The notes: generated by a model from the sequence alone, not told the origin. Shown: positions 36,709 to 46,632, counted from the stretch's first letter. The stretch: DNA of 64,000 nucleotides from Legionella lytica (GCF_023921225.1 NZ_CP071527.1:2869501-2933500); one strand, 5' to 3'. Numbers and translations are program-made.

Positions 36709-37734
36709 ATGGCCAATCAATACGAACAATTTGAGCAGCGCAAACAAGATCACATTAAGCTTTCCCTAATGCATGAAAACCAAACTGCTGACTTAAGTAA
36801 GTTTGACAGCATTCAGTTAATCCATGATGCGCTTCCCGATCTTAATTTTGATGAAATCACTATAGAGAGCATGCGATTTGGCCAAGTAGTAACCAAACCA
36901 TTTCTAGTAAGCTCAATGACGGCAGGACATCGCCGGGCAGAGCATATCAATCAGCATTTAGTTGAAGCCTGCTCGCAAAGCGGCTGGGCCATGGGGGTTG
37001 GGTCCCAACGGCGCGAACTGATGGATCCTAAAGCTGCATTCGAATGGACTCACCTACGCAAGAGTTTTCCTAAGGTACATTTATACAGCAACTTAGGGAT
37101 TGCACAATTAATTAATACTCCGCTTGCCGATATTCAGCGTCTAACCGATGCATTACAAGCAAATGCATTAATCATTCATTGCAACCCATTACAAGAATGT
37201 ATGCAACCCGAAGGCACCACGGATTATAAGGGCTGTTGGCAAGCATTGGAGCAATTAGTTAAAAAGTTCCATTTACCGGTTATTATCAAAGAAACAGGCT
37301 GCGGTTTTTCTCAAAAAACCATGCAGCGTTTGACTGATATAGGTATTGCAGCACTCGACATAGGCGGCTTAGGTGGTACGCACTGGGGACGAATTGAAGG
37401 ACACCGAGCAACCCAGGATCCCATACGCCATCAAGCAGCAATTACTTTTAAAAATTGGGGCATTGATACTGTCACTGCAGTGCAACAGGCAGCCGCATTA
37501 AAACCTGCTTTTGAAATTTGGGGATCGGGTGGTGTCACTAATGGTTTAAATGCTGCCAAATTATTTGCGCTAGGAGCCTCGACTGTAGGTTTTGCAAAGC
37601 CGATGCTTGAAGCAGCTTTGGACTCTACAGAGCAAGTTCTTTTGCAAATGCATACGATTGAATACGAATTAAAAGTTGCGATGTTTTGTACTGGCAGTCG
37701 TGTTCTTAATGATTTGACTCAGAAATTAGCTTAG
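36709..37734 (+). CDS. fni: Type 2 isopentenyl-diphosphate delta-isomerase
   Basis: The 341-residue FMN enzyme starts with QRKQDHIKLS and has LVSSMTAGH (FMN contact), GVGSQRRELMD, GLGGTHWGRIEGHR and WGSGGVTNGLNAAKL, all Idi-2 hallmarks. It interconverts IPP and DMAPP using reduced FMN. It would work with the mevalonate route known in Legionella. Cotranscription with ribH is likely. Confidence 0.94.
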   Translation: MANQYEQFEQRKQDHIKLSLMHENQTADLSKFDSIQLIHDALPDLNFDEITIESMRFGQVVTKPFLVSSMTAGHRRAEHINQHLVEACSQSGWAMGVGSQRRELMDPKAAFEWTHLRKSFPKVHLYSNLGIAQLINTPLADIQRLTDALQANALIIHCNPLQECMQPEGTTDYKGCWQALEQLVKKFHLPVIIKETGCGFSQKTMQRLTDIGIAALDIGGLGGTHWGRIEGHRATQDPIRHQAAITFKNWGIDTVTAVQQAAALKPAFEIWGSGGVTNGLNAAKLFALGASTVGFAKPMLEAALDSTEQVLLQMHTIEYELKVAMFCTGSRVLNDLTQKLA

Positions 37735-37775
37735 AGAATCAGGCTACGTTGGATGGGGTTACTGTTTAAGGAAAA

Positions 37776-37795
37776 CCTGGTTGCTCACAACCAGG
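37776..37795. repeat. Family B intergenic palindrome, copy 2
   Basis: CCTGGTTG-CTCA-CAACCAGG forms a perfect 8-bp stem, followed by CTACATTTAT as in copy 1. It lies between converging fni and rocC. Confidence 0.72.
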
Positions 37796-37815
37796 CTACA
37801 TTTATTAGGTGTGCT

Positions 37816-38490
37816 TTATTCGACTACTTCTTTCTTTTCTTCAAGGCTTCTCGACAAGCCAAGCTTCTCTTTCAAGCGTGCTACTGCATCTGGATCGTAT
37901 TGACGTGTTGTTTTATGTTTTACAACAACTGCTGAGCGCGCAGGCTGAGCTGGTGCTTGTGCTGAATACGAACGAGCGGGATAAGTAGGAAAATAATCAT
38001 CTGAAGCAAATTGTTGGTTCGCTGTTTTCGGTTGATAGCTTGAAGGTTGCTGGTTTGTACTGTATGGAGTTGTGCTTTTTTCTGCCATCACTTTGCGAGC
38101 ATTACGAACGCTTTTCTCAACGCGTTTTTTAATCTTCGCAGCAGCATGATCTGCCTCTTCAGCACTGACCTCAGCTACTTCATTACCCTGCAAATCAACG
38201 CGCATTTCACGTGCTTTTAAACATGCCAAGTAATCAAGACGACGCGTAAATAAAACGACAGCCTCCCTAAGTTTACTCTTAGAAATACCAACCTCAGCAG
38301 CTTTATCTGCATGCAGCAAAATATCATTCATAATCCCACCCTTTAATGGACGGATTCGTAATGAGTTATCAAACGCAGCAGGGAAATTAGCCGCAAGCCA
38401 TAACAACGCATCAGAGCGTGCTTTTTTAGACTGGTTTTTTTGAGCTTTATTAATAACAGCGGTGCGCGGGTGCAGCTCCTGTTTTCTCAT
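37816..38490 (-). CDS. rocC: ProQ/FinO-domain RNA chaperone, RocC homologue
   Basis: The 224-residue protein has an N-terminal FinO domain (about 15-125): WLAANFPAAFDNSLRIRPLKGGIMNDI (cited in parts: WLAANFPAAF, RPLKGGIMNDI), then VVLFTRRLDYLACLKA. A lysine-rich linker and a low-complexity Q/S/P-rich tail follow, and the C-terminus has another basic segment. RocC of L. pneumophila has this build and binds the sRNA RocR to repress competence genes. In L. pneumophila rocC is close to dapB, sidP and mmsA by my recollection, the order found here. Legionella encodes several FinO-domain paralogues, so the assignment rests on build plus gene order. Confidence 0.82.
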   Translation of the reverse strand: MRKQELHPRTAVINKAQKNQSKKARSDALLWLAANFPAAFDNSLRIRPLKGGIMNDILLHADKAAEVGISKSKLREAVVLFTRRLDYLACLKAREMRVDLQGNEVAEVSAEEADHAAAKIKKRVEKSVRNARKVMAEKSTTPYSTNQQPSSYQPKTANQQFASDDYFPTYPARSYSAQAPAQPARSAVVVKHKTTRQYDPDAVARLKEKLGLSRSLEEKKEVVE

Positions 38491-38699
38491 CAGTGTACCC
38501 TTTAGAAATTGGTTGCCTATCCGAAAATAATATGATCATTCACCTTCTGAATGAGCGCACAATGTACAATGTTTAAGGGTTGTTTGCAAGCACTCTAAGT
38601 AAGTTCATCTGTTTCCAAGAGAAACATCAAAATTCTAGGTAGAAAAAAAATCAATATTCAGCCTATAATTAATTTAAATTGAGACTACCATGTATATCC

Positions 38700-38894
38700 A
38701 TGAGACGATTATTTATAGCTTTCTTTTGTGCCTTTCTGCCCTGGACTATTTTTCTTATAAATGATAACCCAGGAGGTGCTTTCGTTGCCCTGGTAATGCA
38801 AGCGACACTGATTGGTTGGCCCTTTGCATCCGTGTGGGCTTGGCGTACCCAATATCCTCCCAAGGATCAGGATACACAAAAAAAGACCCCTTAA
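38700..38894 (+). CDS. Small membrane protein, YqaE/Pmp3-like
   Basis: The 64 residues comprise two hydrophobic helices separated by a short NDNPGG turn and a charged tail (PPKDQDTQKK). FCAFLPWTIFL and the GWPFASVWAWR part resemble the Pmp3/YqaE proteolipid pattern, though not strongly. A TATAAT lies at 38664-38669. The ATG at 38700 is preferred to an upstream TTG (38679). It starts the dapB unit with a 45-base gap. Confidence 0.6.
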   Translation: MRRLFIAFFCAFLPWTIFLINDNPGGAFVALVMQATLIGWPFASVWAWRTQYPPKDQDTQKKTP

Positions 38895-38939
38895 GGTCCA
38901 AACCCTCATCAATAATTTGCATTGAACATAAGGAATACC

Positions 38940-39671
38940 ATGTTAACTCGTGTTATCGTAAATGGAGCCAATGGTAAAATGGGAGCATTGGCTTGTGAAA
39001 CGCTCAACGCTCATCCTGAATTTACCTTAGTTGCTCAACTTGGCCGACAAGATAATTTAGCTCAAGTAATTCATGATACCCAAGCACAGATTGTGGTTGA
39101 TTTAACACGAGCAGATACGGTGTATCAAAATAGTCTGACGATTATCAATAATGGAGCTCGCCCGGTCATTGGCACCTCAGGATTACTTCCAGAACAAGTC
39201 AACGAGCTAGCCATAAAATGTGAAGAGCAACGCTTAGGTGGAGTTATTGCTCCTAATTTTTCCATTAGTGCCGTTTTAATGATGCTTTTCGCAGCAAAAG
39301 CTGCAGAATACTTTTCTGAAGTAGAAATTATCGAGACCCATCATCAACAAAAATTAGATGCTCCTTCTGGTACTGCGTTAAAAACCGCAGAAATGATTGC
39401 CGGGGCAAGAAAAGCGCCTAAGAACAAATTAAACTTAAAAGAGTTAATTCCTGGAGCTCGTGGCGGCACACATTGTGATATTAATATCCATTCGTTGCGA
39501 TTACCCGGAGTACTAGCCCGCCAACAAGTTATTTTTGGTAATGCAGGTGAAACACTTTCTATTACTGATGACAGCATTAGTCGAAGTTGCTTTATGCCAG
39601 GTATTGTCTTGGCTTGTCAAAAGGCCAGGACATTAAATAGTTTAGTTTATGGTTTAGAGCATCTGTTATAG
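38940..39671 (+). CDS. dapB: 4-hydroxy-tetrahydrodipicolinate reductase
   Basis: The 243-residue enzyme has NGANGKMGALAC (NAD(P) motif) near residue 6, IGTSG near 80, and ETHHQQKLDAPSGTALKTAE (cited in parts: ETHHQQKLDAPSG) holding the catalytic histidine pair and lysine. It reduces the DapA product in lysine and meso-diaminopimelate synthesis. The ATG at 38940 follows AAGGAA; an upstream TTG at 38922 is not needed. The C-terminal half ends in FGLEHLL-like YGLEHLL, a usual DapB end. Confidence 0.95.
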   Translation: MLTRVIVNGANGKMGALACETLNAHPEFTLVAQLGRQDNLAQVIHDTQAQIVVDLTRADTVYQNSLTIINNGARPVIGTSGLLPEQVNELAIKCEEQRLGGVIAPNFSISAVLMMLFAAKAAEYFSEVEIIETHHQQKLDAPSGTALKTAEMIAGARKAPKNKLNLKELIPGARGGTHCDINIHSLRLPGVLARQQVIFGNAGETLSITDDSISRSCFMPGIVLACQKARTLNSLVYGLEHLL

Positions 39672-39695
39672 CATTTATTTACCATTAAAAGAAAA

Positions 39696-39715
39696 CCTGG
39701 TTGCAAGCAACCAGG
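39696..39715. repeat. Family B intergenic palindrome, copy 3
   Basis: CCTGGTTGC-AA-GCAACCAGG forms a perfect 9-bp stem followed by CGTTATTTTT, so this copy looks like a genuine intrinsic terminator. It lies between converging dapB and sidP. Confidence 0.75.
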
Positions 39716-39749
39716 CGTTATTTTTAGGATGGTTCCGCAGCCTCCGGAG

Positions 39750-42149
39750 TTATAGTGATAACTCCGTCACTTTTTTCGAGTGCTTGTTCTTCTCAAATAA
39801 CTTGGTCAAGTCAGTAGTGAGCTTATTAACAAGCTCCTCATGTTTTAATGCAGGTGCATCAATTAATTGCCGTAACTCATAAACTGACTTTGTTGCCTCC
39901 GTACGCGAAGAATCCTGTACAGGCCGGGATAATATAATTTTCATGATTCCTGCCATACGAACAATATTAGTAGGGCCGGCTCGAGGATCATCCATCAGCT
40001 TTTTAATTTCAACAATCCCTGTGGGAGCACTACGCTCAGAACTAAAAAAAATAGCTCCCCAGGACTTTTTCTTTTCCTCTTGAGGCGGAACAAATTGGCT
40101 CATGTCGTTAAATAATAAAAATAAGGTATCGTAAAGGGCCGTACATTTTTCCTCACCTAACTCGGCTGCGATTAAACTACATCCCAGTTGCTCTTTAGGT
40201 AATATTGGAGACCCCGTAGTAACCTTTCTAAGTTCATTATTTGTAGCAAGACGGTCATCATAAATTAAAGCTTTATCATGGTTTATACGTTTAATAATTT
40301 CCGCAGCTATATCAGCAGGTAAATACTTAGATGGTGTTTTAATACCCTCCGAGCCGGGAGCATTATGCCCTGCATGTTCATGATGATGACGAGAGAGGTA
40401 GATATCGACAAAAATATTGATAAAATTAATACGGTCTTGACCTAAGTCGGAAAACTCTGGCCAGAATCCATATTCGTATTTATACCGGCACATTGCGTCA
40501 GTATGAATAGATTCAATTGCCTTTCTATCCTTACCGCTGACACATGAGCCAAAAGAATAATCTTTCGAAACAAGAAACATTAATTGCTCTAAAGAACTTA
40601 AAAATAACTCTCGTCCATAATAATCAAAAAAATTGGTTGTACCAACTCCCGAATTTAAAACTGCTTTATAGCTCAAAAGAAGTGGTTTTAATTGTGGGAT
40701 AGTTTTCTGCCGCGCCTCCATGTCAGTAACCAGCGCCTCGATATCAGGATCTGTAGCAACGGTATAAAGTATTACCTTTGCCGCATTAAATGGATGATTC
40801 GTTTTTCTCATTCGTGCCGCAAAGGGATGCTGTGCCATTTGCGTATCGGCTATATGCTTTAAATTACCATCAGGCAACCATTTTGAAATATTAATCCCTG
40901 GTAGATGAATAGGACTAACTAAGGTTTGTACTAAGAGAAGTTGCTCCGATGTGCTTTGTGCCATTGCCCGTGTTAGATTTCTATAAGTGTACAGTTGTAT
41001 AACCTCTTTCGGCCACTCATCAACACCATCTCGAGGCACAACATGACTTCCACGATACTTTGCAGTATAGAGATCCTGTAAATTGCCATCTTTATCAATG
41101 ATATGTGAACTATGCACTGCATAATTGGGAAGTAGCGGTAAGGAACGATGACGACTACATATAAAGGAAAAGACCTTATCCAAGCGTTCGTTACTTTTAA
41201 GAGCATGTTCTAAAAGATACTGTTGATGCTCAGGGAGCACCCAATACCATTGAGGCAGTTTCCTGACTTGCGAAAAAGTACCCTTATATTCTTCAGCCGC
41301 CAGCATCTGTTCAAACAGCTTCAGTCGTTTATCTATTTCTAACTCATCCTCATTAGCAAGGGAAAAAATCATTTTTTGCTGATGCATGGGTAAGTCTTCA
41401 AACCACTTCGGTAATGGCAACATCAAGCCAGCAATCTGTTCTAAATCATTTTTCAGGCTAAGAGCATTTAATTTAATACCATCCCATGCAGTGAGAAACT
41501 TTTCAAAATCATCAACTAAATCAGTAACATCTGAGGGTAAATTGCAAAAATACACCTGTCTGAAATGAAGCTCGGGCTCTGAAAGCTCCTGAAACCAGTG
41601 TGGCGTTTTAGGACAGTTTTCTGCTTTTATTTTATAAAACTCTTCCAATGTTTCTTGCTCATAAGGCAACAAAGCCTTATCCACTTGCACTGTGCCCATA
41701 GGCGTTAAGGTTACTAAATCAGGTCGACCTCTTAACATCAAAACATATTGTTCCGCTTCATTTAATAATTCAGTCGCATCCTCTCCTGACTTATTCCAAA
41801 GCAAGCGGATTGTGTCGACAAGGCTGGTAGTAAAGGTCTTTAATTCTTTTTGTAACTCAGAAACGCGCGTTGCTGTATTGGCGTTAAAGGTATAGAGCTG
41901 GCGGCACTGCTCAATGTGCGTTTTAATCACCTCACTAGGAAAATGTGGGTCGGTCAATGAGCGCGGGTATGCCTCGAGAAGATATTCAAACGCTTGGCAA
42001 TAACTATCAACCTTTTTTTGATAACTTAAACGATAGTCAGGTTTATGAGGATCATAGGTTTCCACGACATAGCCAGGAAAATGGCCTTGTAAAATAGATA
42101 CCAGCCCCGTCACAGTACCCTTGGGTACACGCAAAATTCCTTTTGTCAT
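39750..42149 (-). CDS. sidP: SidP-like phosphoinositide phosphatase, Dot/Icm effector candidate
   Basis: The 799-residue protein has no membrane segments. Its key feature is C536-V-S-G-K-D-R542, a C-x5-R cysteine phosphatase loop of the CxSGKDR kind shared by SopB, SidF and INPP4-type phosphoinositide phosphatases. L. pneumophila SidP, a translocated phosphatidylinositol 3-phosphatase of about 820 residues, has the same kind of active site, and its gene is next to mmsA (lpg0130 and lpg0129 by recall), as here. The N-terminal half is helical; the catalytic part spans about 330-700; the last 100 residues could form the helical cap. The tail (KHSKKVTELSL) is hydrophilic as expected for a Dot/Icm signal. 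Translocation is inferred. Confidence 0.87.
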   Translation of the reverse strand: MTKGILRVPKGTVTGLVSILQGHFPGYVVETYDPHKPDYRLSYQKKVDSYCQAFEYLLEAYPRSLTDPHFPSEVIKTHIEQCRQLYTFNANTATRVSELQKELKTFTTSLVDTIRLLWNKSGEDATELLNEAEQYVLMLRGRPDLVTLTPMGTVQVDKALLPYEQETLEEFYKIKAENCPKTPHWFQELSEPELHFRQVYFCNLPSDVTDLVDDFEKFLTAWDGIKLNALSLKNDLEQIAGLMLPLPKWFEDLPMHQQKMIFSLANEDELEIDKRLKLFEQMLAAEEYKGTFSQVRKLPQWYWVLPEHQQYLLEHALKSNERLDKVFSFICSRHRSLPLLPNYAVHSSHIIDKDGNLQDLYTAKYRGSHVVPRDGVDEWPKEVIQLYTYRNLTRAMAQSTSEQLLLVQTLVSPIHLPGINISKWLPDGNLKHIADTQMAQHPFAARMRKTNHPFNAAKVILYTVATDPDIEALVTDMEARQKTIPQLKPLLLSYKAVLNSGVGTTNFFDYYGRELFLSSLEQLMFLVSKDYSFGSCVSGKDRKAIESIHTDAMCRYKYEYGFWPEFSDLGQDRINFINIFVDIYLSRHHHEHAGHNAPGSEGIKTPSKYLPADIAAEIIKRINHDKALIYDDRLATNNELRKVTTGSPILPKEQLGCSLIAAELGEEKCTALYDTLFLLFNDMSQFVPPQEEKKKSWGAIFFSSERSAPTGIVEIKKLMDDPRAGPTNIVRMAGIMKIILSRPVQDSSRTEATKSVYELRQLIDAPALKHEELVNKLTTDLTKLFEKNKHSKKVTELSL

Positions 42150-42321
42150 TGATAATTTCCTTACTACTTATAGTCCCTGGATTCCATCAGAAGTAATTTA
42201 TTTTTAAATATTTTTTTTAAATAAGCACTCCTGTACCATCACTATTATTGTATAAATATTTCCACGAAACAATTACAATGATCAACTTAAATTTACAAAA
42301 AACATGAAAAGGAGTTTGGCA

Positions 42322-43821
42322 ATGGGATACATAGTGCAACATTATGTAGGTGGTCAATTTGTAAACGAAACGAACACCGCAAGTCACCCTATTTATAATC
42401 CAGCGTTGGGCGAAATCATTGGACAACTACACTTCGCTTCCAAAGCACTTTGCGATAAAACCATCAGCACTGCAAAAGAAGCGGGTATTGCCTGGGCGCA
42501 AACGCCCGCAATTAAAAGAGCTCGCATCCTTTTTAAATTTAGAGAACTAATGGAAAAGCATCAACTGGACTTAGCCCGTTTAGTAACTCAAGAACACGGT
42601 AAAACGATTGATGATGCCAAAGGTTCCGTTGCTCGCGCCATTGAAGTCGTCGAATTACATTGCGGACTGCTCAACCAACTAAAAGGTGATTATTCTACAG
42701 AGGTAGCCGGTGGTATTGATTGCCATACACTCAGACAACCACTTGGGGTTTGCGTAGGAGTTTCTCCATTTAATTTCCCCGTCATGGTTCCTGTATGGAT
42801 GATGATCCCAGCGATTGCCTGTGGTAATTCCTTTATATTAAAGCCCTCAGAACAAGATCCCTCTGCCTCCGTACGCTTATTAGAATTATTAAGCGAAGCA
42901 GGTTTACCGGCAGGAGTGGCTAACTGTTTACAGGGTAATAAAGACACGGTGGATTATTTAATTACCCATCCTGATGTTGCGGCAGTTACCGCTGTTGCCT
43001 CAACGCCCGTAGCACAGTCCATTTACACGAAAGCAACCGCTCATGGCAAACGAGCTCATACTTTTGGTGGTGCAAAAAACCATTGCGTAGTCATGCCTGA
43101 TGCGGATATGGAGCAAGCCGCATCTGCGATTGTAGGGGCGGCTTATGGCTCTGCAGGCGAACGTTGCATGGCCATTTCCGTCGCTGTGGCGGTAGGAGAT
43201 GAGGTGGCAGATGCTTTAATTGCCAAAATGACACCGCAAATCAACGCAATGAAAATCGATGCTGGCGATGTAGCTGACACCGACATGGGGCCATTGGTGA
43301 GCAGCGCACATCGCAAACGAGTTATGGCAGCGATTGATCAAGGCGTACACGAAGGTGCGCAATTAGTCATTGATGGAAGATCCTATAAACAACCCAATCA
43401 TCCCCAAGGTTTCTTCATCGGCCCCTGCCTCTTTGATAAAGTCACCGAGCAAATGTCTGTATATCAAAATGAAATTTTTGGGCCAGTATTAGTCGTCGTG
43501 CGAGTGAATGATTTTGAACAAGCACTCGCTTTAGTCAATAGACACCAATTTGGAAATGGTACTGCGATTTTTACCCGTGATGGATACAGTGCACGTGAAT
43601 ATTGCCAACGTGTACAAGCAGGAATGGTAGGAGTGAATATTCCTATCCCTGTACCTGTAGCCAACCATCCCTTTGGTGGCTGGAAACAATCATTTTTTGG
43701 CGACATTAGCTTACATGGTGATGAAAGCATTTATTTCTATACCAAATTAAAAACCGTGACCAGTAAATGGCCTACGCATGCCTTAAAAGGAAGCGCGTTT
43801 ATCATGCCAACCCATGATTAA
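42322..43821 (+). CDS. mmsA: CoA-acylating methylmalonate-semialdehyde dehydrogenase
   Basis: A 499-residue aldehyde dehydrogenase of the MmsA branch: VGVSPFNFPVMVPVWMMIPA near residue 144, FGGAKNHCVVMPDAD near 248 and the catalytic cysteine in AGERCMAIS near 279. It converts methylmalonate semialdehyde to propionyl-CoA in valine catabolism. Start ATG 42322 follows AAGGAG at proper spacing; an in-frame ATG at 42304 does not. It leads an operon with mmsB and an acetyl-CoA synthetase-like gene. Confidence 0.95.
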   Translation: MGYIVQHYVGGQFVNETNTASHPIYNPALGEIIGQLHFASKALCDKTISTAKEAGIAWAQTPAIKRARILFKFRELMEKHQLDLARLVTQEHGKTIDDAKGSVARAIEVVELHCGLLNQLKGDYSTEVAGGIDCHTLRQPLGVCVGVSPFNFPVMVPVWMMIPAIACGNSFILKPSEQDPSASVRLLELLSEAGLPAGVANCLQGNKDTVDYLITHPDVAAVTAVASTPVAQSIYTKATAHGKRAHTFGGAKNHCVVMPDADMEQAASAIVGAAYGSAGERCMAISVAVAVGDEVADALIAKMTPQINAMKIDAGDVADTDMGPLVSSAHRKRVMAAIDQGVHEGAQLVIDGRSYKQPNHPQGFFIGPCLFDKVTEQMSVYQNEIFGPVLVVVRVNDFEQALALVNRHQFGNGTAIFTRDGYSAREYCQRVQAGMVGVNIPIPVPVANHPFGGWKQSFFGDISLHGDESIYFYTKLKTVTSKWPTHALKGSAFIMPTHD

Positions 43822-43853
43822 AGCATAGGTTTATCATTCGAACGGAGAATTAG

Positions 43854-44750
43854 ATGGCAAAAATTGGATTTGTCGGACTTGGTCATATGGGTTTACCTAT
43901 GGCCATGAATCTCGTTAAAGCAGGACACCAGGTTACAGGATTTGATTTACAGCAATCAGCCTTACAACGTTTTGCGACAAACGGAGGCTTAATTGCAAAA
44001 AATATTGCCGATGTGGCCCGCGGACAAGAGATAGTCATTACCATGTTGCAAACAGGGCAGCAGGTACTACAGGTTTGTCATGGTACTGACGGCTTGTTCA
44101 GTACGATTGCTAATGGGGCCTTATTCATTGACTGCTCTACTATTGATGTCAACAGCTCACGTGAGGTGCACCAGCTCGCTAAAGTCAAACAGATTCACGT
44201 GGTAGATGCACCCGTATCTGGGGGCACAGCGGGAGCAAGTGCAGGAACCTTAACCTTTATGGTCGGAGGAGAACTGGAAGCCTTTCAGATTGCCCAACCA
44301 ATCCTTACAGCGATGGGGCAAAAAATAATCCACACCGGCGCTGCAGGAAGTGGGCAAGCAGCAAAAATCTGCAATAACATGATTCTTGGTATATCCATGA
44401 TTGCCGTTTCTGAAGCCTTTGTTCTCGCAAAACAATTAGAGCTCTCCCCACAAAAATTATTTGAAGTAGTAAACAATGCTTCTGGCCAATGTTGGGCAAT
44501 GACTAAATATGCTCCTGTGCCTGGGATACTGGAAAATGTGCCCGCCAATAATGACTATAAACCTGGATTTGCAGCGGCTATGATGCTTAAAGATTTACTC
44601 CTTAGCCAAGACTGTGCTCATGCAGTCGATACCAGTACACCGTTGGCCGAAAAAGCAACCGCTCTTTATCAGCAACTTATCGAGCAAGGGCTCGGTGATA
44701 GTGATTTTTCAGCTATTATTAAACTAATAGCTCATGGAAAAGAGGTTTAA
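43854..44750 (+). CDS. mmsB: 3-hydroxyisobutyrate dehydrogenase
   Basis: The 298-residue NAD enzyme has GLGHMGLPMAMNL near residue 7, DAPVSGGTAGASAGTLT near 117 (substrate site) and GQAAKICNNM near 166 with the catalytic lysine. It oxidises 3-hydroxyisobutyrate to the MmsA substrate. It lies 32 bases after mmsA and overlaps or abuts the next gene depending on its start. Confidence 0.95.
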   Translation: MAKIGFVGLGHMGLPMAMNLVKAGHQVTGFDLQQSALQRFATNGGLIAKNIADVARGQEIVITMLQTGQQVLQVCHGTDGLFSTIANGALFIDCSTIDVNSSREVHQLAKVKQIHVVDAPVSGGTAGASAGTLTFMVGGELEAFQIAQPILTAMGQKIIHTGAAGSGQAAKICNNMILGISMIAVSEAFVLAKQLELSPQKLFEVVNNASGQCWAMTKYAPVPGILENVPANNDYKPGFAAAMMLKDLLLSQDCAHAVDTSTPLAEKATALYQQLIEQGLGDSDFSAIIKLIAHGKEV

Positions 44751-44751
44751 C

Positions 44752-46629
44752 ATGCAAGCGAAACCATCCCCTCACCCACTAACCCCTACAGAGGAATCTT
44801 TGGCTGAATTTTGGTCTGAAATTGCCAAACAAACCATTCAATGGATACGCCCTTGGGACACCGTACTTTCTGGTGATTTTAAACAAGGAACTATTCGTTG
44901 GTTTGAAGGAGGAAAACTCAATGTTAGCGCTAATTGCCTAGACCGTCACCTCCCCCATAAAGCGAATCAAACTGCAATTATCTGGGAGGGAGATGATCCG
45001 GCGCATCATAAAAAGCTAAGTTTTGCACAGTTACATGAAGAAGTATGCCGTATGAGCAATGTGCTCAAGAAGCTCCAGGTTAAAAAAGGAGATAAAGTCG
45101 CGATTTATTTGCCGATGATTTCTGAGGCGGTTATTGCGATGCTTGCCTGCACACGCATTGGAGCCATACATACGGTCATATTTGCCGGCTTTTCTGCGCA
45201 TGCATTACAGCAACGTTTAATCGCCTCAGAATGTAAATGCCTAATCACAGTAGACAGCTTTTCTCGGGGTGGTAAACCCGTTGGACTAAAAGAACAGGTT
45301 GACGAAGCCTGTGAAGGCATATCTTTGCAACGCCTTATTATTAAAAATAGTAATGCCTCAATTCACTTCGATAAAAATCACGACCATTGGTGGCATGAAT
45401 TAAGAGATCAGGTTGACGCTCATTGTGAGCCAGAACCTATGGATGCGGAAGATCCTTTATTCATTCTCTATACCTCTGGCAGTACTGGCCAACCGAAAGG
45501 GGTCGTACACACAACTGGAGGGTATCTTGTCCAAGCGGCTTACACTCATCAACTTATCTTTGATTGCAAAGAGGATGAGGTATTTTGGTGTACTGCGGAT
45601 ATAGGTTGGATCACGGGACACAGCTATGTGGTTTACGGTGCATTGTGTAATGGTATAACCAGCCTGGTTTATGAGGGGATACCCACTTGGCCCGATCCAT
45701 CTAGAAATTGGCAAATTATTGATAAACACCAGGTCAATGTATTTTACACCGCTCCAACAGCCATACGTGCGCTCATGCGTACCGGTAATCAGTGGCTGGA
45801 TTCAAGCAGTAGAAGTTCTTTGCGTCTATTAGGCTCAGTCGGAGAACCAATTAATCCTGAAGCATGGGAATGGTACTACGACGAAGTAGGCCAAAGTAAA
45901 TGCCCAATTGTAGATACGTGGTGGCAAACAGAAACGGGGGCAATTATGATCAGTGCCCGCCCTCATGACCCTGCGAGCAAACCAGGGTCAGCCAGAAAAC
46001 CAATTCCAGGAGTAATTCCGGTCTTGTTAAATGAGCAACATGAGGAAATTACTGGAGCAGGTGAAGGATTTTTGGCGATGAAATATCCTTGGCCTTCTAT
46101 GGCACGAACGATTGCCGGGGATCACCAGCGTTTTTGTCAGACCTACCTACATCATGGTTATTACATTACAGGTGATGGTGCCAAACGCGATGATGACGGT
46201 GATTATTGGATCACTGGACGTGTAGATGACGTCATTAATGTCTCTGGCCATCGTTTGGGTACAGCAGAAATTGAGAGCGCCTTAGTTAGCCATATCTCGG
46301 TTGCGGAAGCAGCTGTCGTTGGTATTCCTCACGATCTCAAAGGACAAGGTATTTTTGCCTATGTAATTCTCAAAGATAATGTCAGCCTCACCAGCACTTT
46401 AGAAATTGATTTAATTGAACAAGTCAAAAAAGAAATAAGCGCCATAGCTAAACCTGATGTCATTCACTTCACCAGTGAACTACCTAAAACCCGTTCCGGT
46501 AAAATAATGCGTCGCTTTTTACGTAAAATAGCCTGTAAGGAAGTTCAGCATATTGAAGAATTAGGTGATTTATCAACATTAGCTAACCCGCAGGCTATTA
46601 ATATCCTCTTAAAAGAGCTCAGCAAGTAA
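44752..46629 (+). CDS. Acetyl-CoA synthetase-like AMP-forming acyl-CoA ligase
   Basis: The 625-residue ANL enzyme shows ILYTSGSTGQPKGVVHTTGG near residue 240, CTADIGWITGHSY near 282, DTWWQTETGAIMI near 390 and the lysine motif PKTRSGKIMRR near 583. These are Acs signatures; the WWQTETG tryptophan suits short acids such as acetate or propionate. Length is close to Acs (about 650). In this operon with mmsA and mmsB it may activate propionate or another branched-chain product. The ATG at 44752 follows AAAGAGG; the ATG at 44734 is inside mmsB and less likely. Confidence 0.9.
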   Translation: MQAKPSPHPLTPTEESLAEFWSEIAKQTIQWIRPWDTVLSGDFKQGTIRWFEGGKLNVSANCLDRHLPHKANQTAIIWEGDDPAHHKKLSFAQLHEEVCRMSNVLKKLQVKKGDKVAIYLPMISEAVIAMLACTRIGAIHTVIFAGFSAHALQQRLIASECKCLITVDSFSRGGKPVGLKEQVDEACEGISLQRLIIKNSNASIHFDKNHDHWWHELRDQVDAHCEPEPMDAEDPLFILYTSGSTGQPKGVVHTTGGYLVQAAYTHQLIFDCKEDEVFWCTADIGWITGHSYVVYGALCNGITSLVYEGIPTWPDPSRNWQIIDKHQVNVFYTAPTAIRALMRTGNQWLDSSSRSSLRLLGSVGEPINPEAWEWYYDEVGQSKCPIVDTWWQTETGAIMISARPHDPASKPGSARKPIPGVIPVLLNEQHEEITGAGEGFLAMKYPWPSMARTIAGDHQRFCQTYLHHGYYITGDGAKRDDDGDYWITGRVDDVINVSGHRLGTAEIESALVSHISVAEAAVVGIPHDLKGQGIFAYVILKDNVSLTSTLEIDLIEQVKKEISAIAKPDVIHFTSELPKTRSGKIMRRFLRKIACKEVQHIEELGDLSTLANPQAINILLKELSK

Positions 46630-46632
46630 GCA

